A stretch of DNA of 64,000 nt from Clostridium sp. OF03-18AA (lineage in GTDB: Bacteria > Bacillota > Clostridia > Lachnospirales > Lachnospiraceae): NCBI RefSeq assembly GCF_003478035.1, contig NZ_QUEP01000001.1, positions 1-64,000 on the forward strand, written 5' to 3'. The position numbers and the translations under genes were made by a program. Each line of letters starts with the position of its first letter. Position 1 is the first letter of the stretch. Below are positions 60,992 through 64,000 of the stretch, piece after piece. Under the pieces are notes generated by a model. That model did not search any database. It was not told the origin of the DNA and saw nothing but the letters and a program-made list of their open reading frames with translations.

Positions 60992-62745
60992 GTGGAAAGA
61001 AGAATATCAGTGCGGCATCGATCATCGGAAAAACGGTCACGCGGGAAAAATGGCTTTCCATCGGGATCGTTCTGACGGTGACGGGAGCGGTTGCCATTTC
61101 TCTGCTTCCGCCTCTTGTTCTCGGAAAAATCATTGACCGGATCGCCGGCGGAAATTTTTCGGGATTTTCCATGGCGGCGGAGTATTTTCTGCTGATCTTC
61201 CTGACCGGGGCGCTGGAGTCCCTGAGAGAGAGTTTCCTCACTGTCTTTGGTCAGAAGATGACGCATGCGTTCAGGAGCGAGCTCTCCGATAAGCTTGTCC
61301 GACTGAGTGCAGACACATTAAATAAGGAAGAACCGGGAGCTGTGGTTTCCAGATTTGTCGGCGATGTTGACACCGTGGAAGCGCTGTTTACCTCCGGGAT
61401 CATCAGCATGTTCGCGGATGCATGCAGAGTCGTCAGCATTTTTGCGGTGATCTGGTTCCAGAACCGCGGACTCGCACTGCTCTTGATCATTCTGATCCCG
61501 GTGATCTTTGTGTTCACGAGGATCGTACAGAAGCGGATGCTCACGGCGCAGCTTGCAAACCGTGTGGCGGTGAGCCGTGTCACAAACCATGTTCCGGAGA
61601 CGATCCGCTGTATCCGGACGATCCACACGCTGGGAAAAGAGACGTACATGGAGAAACGGTATGATGACTATATCGGGGAGAGTTATTCTGCAATCGAGAA
61701 GACAAACTTCTATGATGCAGTCTACTCACCGGTGATCCTGTTTCTCAACGCGGTCGCCGTTGCGGCCGTGATGCTGCTCGCCGCGTCCGGAAATGCGAAG
61801 GTCCTGGCTTTGTTCGGCATGTCCGTGGGAACGTCGGTTGCAGTCATCAATTATATTTCCCAGGTGTTCTCCCCGATCGAGAATCTCGGAATGGAGATCC
61901 AGACGATCCAGTCGGCGGTTGCCGGTGTATACAGGATCAATGAGTTCCTGGCGAAAACGGAGAGGGAGAACATGAAGGAGACCATGCCGGACCATGCCGG
62001 AAAATCGGAGCCGGGAAAGGAAAAGGACGGAGAGACTGATACCGGAGATAAGCGGAAGGAAAAGAAGAACACAGAGGGAGAAACGTGCATGGATCACGGG
62101 GGATCGAAAGAAGAACCCTGTGTAGAATTTAAGAATATTACTTTCGGCTACGATGACCATGTTGTTTTGAAAAATTTAAGTTTCGCAATTTACCCAGGCG
62201 AGCAGGTGACGCTGACGGGGCGCACCGGCGCCGGAAAGAGTACGATCTTTAAGCTGCTTTTGGGACTTTACCGGCCGAATTCCGGTGAGGCGCTGATCGA
62301 GGGCGAGGAGGCATACCGGATCCCGGACAGGGAGAAGCGGACGAAGTTTGGTTATGTGGAGCAGTCGTTCCACATGGTCCCGGGGACGGTGCGCGACCAG
62401 ATTACGCTGTTTGATGCGGCGATCGGGGATGCGGAGGTTCAGGCAGCTGCAGAGCTTGTGGGGCTTCACGAGACGATCATGGGGCTGGATCAGGGATATG
62501 ACACGTTATGTAAACCGGAAATCTTCTCTCAGGGACAGTGGCAGCTTTTGTCTATCGCAAGAGCAGTTGCCGGAGAACCGAGGATCCTGCTTCTCGATGA
62601 GATCACGGCGAATCTGGATGCAGATACGGAGGAGATGGTGCTCCGGGCGCTGAAGAGTGCGTCTGAGGGGCGGACGGTGATCTCAATCTCGCATCGGGTT
62701 TATCAGAGAGATGCGGGGGAGAGGATCAGGTATTTGGAGATTTAA
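60988..62745 (+). CDS. ABC exporter subunit 2 (canonical ATPase site)
   Basis: A 585-residue partner half-transporter. Walker A is GRTGAGKST (about 411-419), the signature is degenerate (FSQGQ, 513-517 in place of LSGGQ), and Walker B is ILLLDEITANLD with the catalytic Glu538. Together with subunit 1, one composite ATP site has both the catalytic glutamate and a good signature, the other has neither, as in BmrCD/TM287-288-type exporters. A charged linker (about 325-365) joins the two domains. Substrate unknown; MarR control suggests drug or metabolite export. Confidence 0.92.
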   Translation: MSGKKNISAASIIGKTVTREKWLSIGIVLTVTGAVAISLLPPLVLGKIIDRIAGGNFSGFSMAAEYFLLIFLTGALESLRESFLTVFGQKMTHAFRSELSDKLVRLSADTLNKEEPGAVVSRFVGDVDTVEALFTSGIISMFADACRVVSIFAVIWFQNRGLALLLIILIPVIFVFTRIVQKRMLTAQLANRVAVSRVTNHVPETIRCIRTIHTLGKETYMEKRYDDYIGESYSAIEKTNFYDAVYSPVILFLNAVAVAAVMLLAASGNAKVLALFGMSVGTSVAVINYISQVFSPIENLGMEIQTIQSAVAGVYRINEFLAKTERENMKETMPDHAGKSEPGKEKDGETDTGDKRKEKKNTEGETCMDHGGSKEEPCVEFKNITFGYDDHVVLKNLSFAIYPGEQVTLTGRTGAGKSTIFKLLLGLYRPNSGEALIEGEEAYRIPDREKRTKFGYVEQSFHMVPGTVRDQITLFDAAIGDAEVQAAAELVGLHETIMGLDQGYDTLCKPEIFSQGQWQLLSIARAVAGEPRILLLDEITANLDADTEEMVLRALKSASEGRTVISISHRVYQRDAGERIRYLEI

Positions 62746-62922
62746 CAAGAATCAGCAAGAATTCTCCCACATCTAGGGAGTATGTCACTTTTCATTTACA
62801 AATTAAGGAAACGGGAATATAATAAGCCGAAGAAAAATACCGCTTTTTGTCAGGTTTGCATTCGGGAATCGTTGGTTCCGGAGGGTACTTTCCTGGCAGG
62901 GCGGTCTGGCGGGAGGTAAAAA

Positions 62923-63141
62923 ATGTCAATTTTATTTGCAATTGTATTCCTTGTGTTGATCTTTAAATGTGTCGGTCTTGTCCTCGGAGTCTGCGGAAAG
63001 CTTCTTGGTGCGGTCCTCAGTCTGTTTGGATTTATCGTATCGATCGCGATCGGAGCTGTCGTGTTCGGACTTTCTACGGCGTTTGCGCTGGTGCTGTTAT
63101 GCATCGCGGCAGTATGGCTTTTGATCAAGCTGATCTTTTAG
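62923..63141 (+). CDS. Small hydrophobic membrane protein
   Basis: A 72-residue protein made almost entirely of two or three hydrophobic helices (FAIVFLVLIFKCVGLVLGV, LLGAVLSLFGFIVSIAIGAV, AFALVLLCIAAVWLLIKLIF). CGGGAGG precedes the ATG. It lies between the exporter and proS; no family recognised. Confidence 0.75.
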   Translation: MSILFAIVFLVLIFKCVGLVLGVCGKLLGAVLSLFGFIVSIAIGAVVFGLSTAFALVLLCIAAVWLLIKLIF

Positions 63142-63176
63142 AGTTTTGCTGAACCGGTAAAATCCGCGGCGGAGTC

Positions 63177-63205
63177 TTGACAAACGGGAGAAAATCCATT
63201 AAAAT
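63177..63205 (+). promoter_or_regulatory. Promoter of the proS T-box transcript
   Basis: TTGACA (63177-63182), a 17-base spacer and TAAAAT (63200-63205), just upstream of the T-box leader. Confidence 0.8.
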
Positions 63206-63211
63206 CCATCA

Positions 63212-63524
63212 TATATGCATATCAGACAGGCATTGAAGAGGGAAAGTAGATGAAGGGCGGCATTCCAGAGAGAAAGCGGATGGTGAGAGCTTTTATGTGC
63301 GCGTTGTTGAACCGGCCTCGGAGCTTTGTGCGAGAGATGGAAAATGTCGTAATGGACAGCTAAGATCACGGAGATCGGGATTGCTGCGGAACGACTGCAT
63401 CGTTAAGTACAGCGTAGATCCGGCGTTAACGGATATCAGAGGAGAGTTTCCGCGACAGGCGGAAGCTAATTTGGGTGGTAACGCCGGCTGTCGGTCCCTT
63501 GCGTGGGGAGCGGCAGCCTTTTTT
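63212..63524 (+). promoter_or_regulatory. T-box riboswitch controlling proS
   Basis: Stem I landmarks are seen in the AGAGAG and GGTGAGAGC segments (63266-63290), followed by a candidate specifier CCG (63312-63314, within GAACCGGCC), which fits proline. The T-box sequence AATTTGGGTGGTAACGC lies at about 63469-63485. A strong terminator (GGCTGTCGG...CAGCC) and T run close the leader. Uncharged tRNA-Pro would stabilise the antiterminator and turn on proS. Confidence 0.92.
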
Positions 63525-63663
63525 GTTTCACAGGAAATTCCGATGGAACTTCCTGTGAAACAAAAAGGCACTGCGTGCCTAAGATGCGCACTCGCGCAAA
63601 GATGAAGGCTGTCGCAAGCGACCGCGCGAGACGCCTGAATGTGCCAGGACACATTCCTTTTTA
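63516..63663 (+). repeat. Dispersed repeat family B, copy 4 (full length)
   Basis: A B1 palindrome (CCTTTTTTGTTTCACAGG with its mirrored arm GTGAAACAAAAAGG) followed by the B2 block (CTCGCGCAAAGATGAAGG, GTCGCAAGCGACCGCG, AATGTGCC/GGACACATT). It starts at the T-box terminator T run and lies between the T-box and the proS ribosome binding site. Confidence 0.8.
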
Positions 63664-63732
63664 ACAGGAAATTCTCCGCATCTGAAACAGAGAGACATGC
63701 AGACAATGAATTTTTATATAAAGGAGAAAACA

Positions 63733-64000
63733 ATGGCAAGAGACAAGAAACTTGTGGAATCCATCACTTCCATGGAAGACGATTTCGCGCAGTGGTACAC
63801 AGACGTTGTAAAAAAGGCAGAATTATGTGATTATGCGAGCGTAAAGGGCTGCATGGTCATCAAACCGGACGGATATGCGATCTGGGAGAATATCCAGCAT
63901 GAGCTTGATAAGCGCTTTAAAAAAGCAGGCGTAAAGAATGTTTACATGCCGTTATTCATTCCGGAGAGCTTACTTGATAAAGAGAAAGACCATGTCGAAG
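63733..64000 (+). CDS. proS: Proline-tRNA ligase (5' part, cut by window end)
   Basis: The first 89 residues of prolyl-tRNA synthetase, archaeal/eukaryote-type: [24 protein letters not shown] and [22 protein letters not shown] match its class II start (motif 1 region). AAGGAG precedes the ATG at 63733. It is controlled by the T-box upstream; the remainder lies beyond the window. Confidence 0.93.
   Translation, partial: MARDKKLVESITSMEDDFAQWYTDVVKKAELCDYASVKGCMVIKPDGYAIWENIQHELDKRFKKAGVKNVYMPLFIPESLLDKEKDHVE

Overview
The window looks like a chromosomal segment of a spore-forming, anaerobic gut Firmicute, most likely a Lachnospiraceae-type clostridium. The evidence is a complete Spo0A, strong AGGAGG-type ribosome binding sites, pyruvate phosphate dikinase plus ATP-type PEP carboxykinase, NADP glutamate dehydrogenase, superoxide reductase and flavodoxin, T-box and CIRCE regulation, and moderate GC content. 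No rRNA, tRNA, CRISPR array, phage or intact insertion sequence was found. The species cannot be named from the sequence alone.

Layout. 0-2.8 kb: a U32-type pair. 2.8-6.5 kb (minus strand): a zinc alcohol dehydrogenase and a MATE efflux pump with a cytidylate-kinase-like partner; the pump has a leader carrying two terminators and a leader ORF. 6.5-16.1 kb: one operon encoding an M20 metallopeptidase, a complete Dpp/Opp-type peptide ABC transporter, fructosamine deglycase (FrlB), fructosamine kinase (FrlD) and a GntR regulator. This is the most interesting locus: it reads as uptake and breakdown of glycated (Amadori) peptides. 16.4-17.8 kb: hipBA. 17.8-21.2 kb: CIRCE-controlled hsp20 and clpB. 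21.5-24.2 kb: pcp, map and a phosphoribosyltransferase. 24.3-29.8 kb: the ilvBNCD operon behind a branched-chain leader-peptide attenuator, followed by a DUF815 ATPase. 31.7-38.8 kb: spo0A, glgA, a DUF212 membrane protein, ppdK and a sugar kinase. 39.0-41.3 kb (minus): a second acetolactate synthase pair. 41.6-45.3 kb: a secreted protein and an iron-responsive cluster (small protein, DtxR-type regulator, DUF2325, DUF3793, flavodoxin) with shared operator motifs. 45.4-53.6 kb: a PrpR-like regulator divergent from gdhA, a 2-hydroxyacid dehydrogenase, an M20D amidohydrolase, a zinc-ribbon protein and an amino-acid permease. 54.2-58.1 kb: a CmpB-like membrane protein, superoxide reductase and pckA. 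58.5-62.7 kb: MarR with a heterodimeric ABC exporter. 62.9-64 kb: a small membrane protein and a T-box-controlled proS cut by the window end.

How it fits together. Central carbon and nitrogen genes (ppdK, pckA, gdhA, glgA, ilv) sit beside amino-acid and peptide scavenging genes (Dpp transporter, M20 enzymes, Pcp, permease), which suits an amino-acid-using fermenter. Regulation is rich in RNA-level control: leader attenuators, a T-box and several structured leaders. Two dispersed, hairpin-forming repeat families repeatedly lie just 3' of intrinsic terminators.
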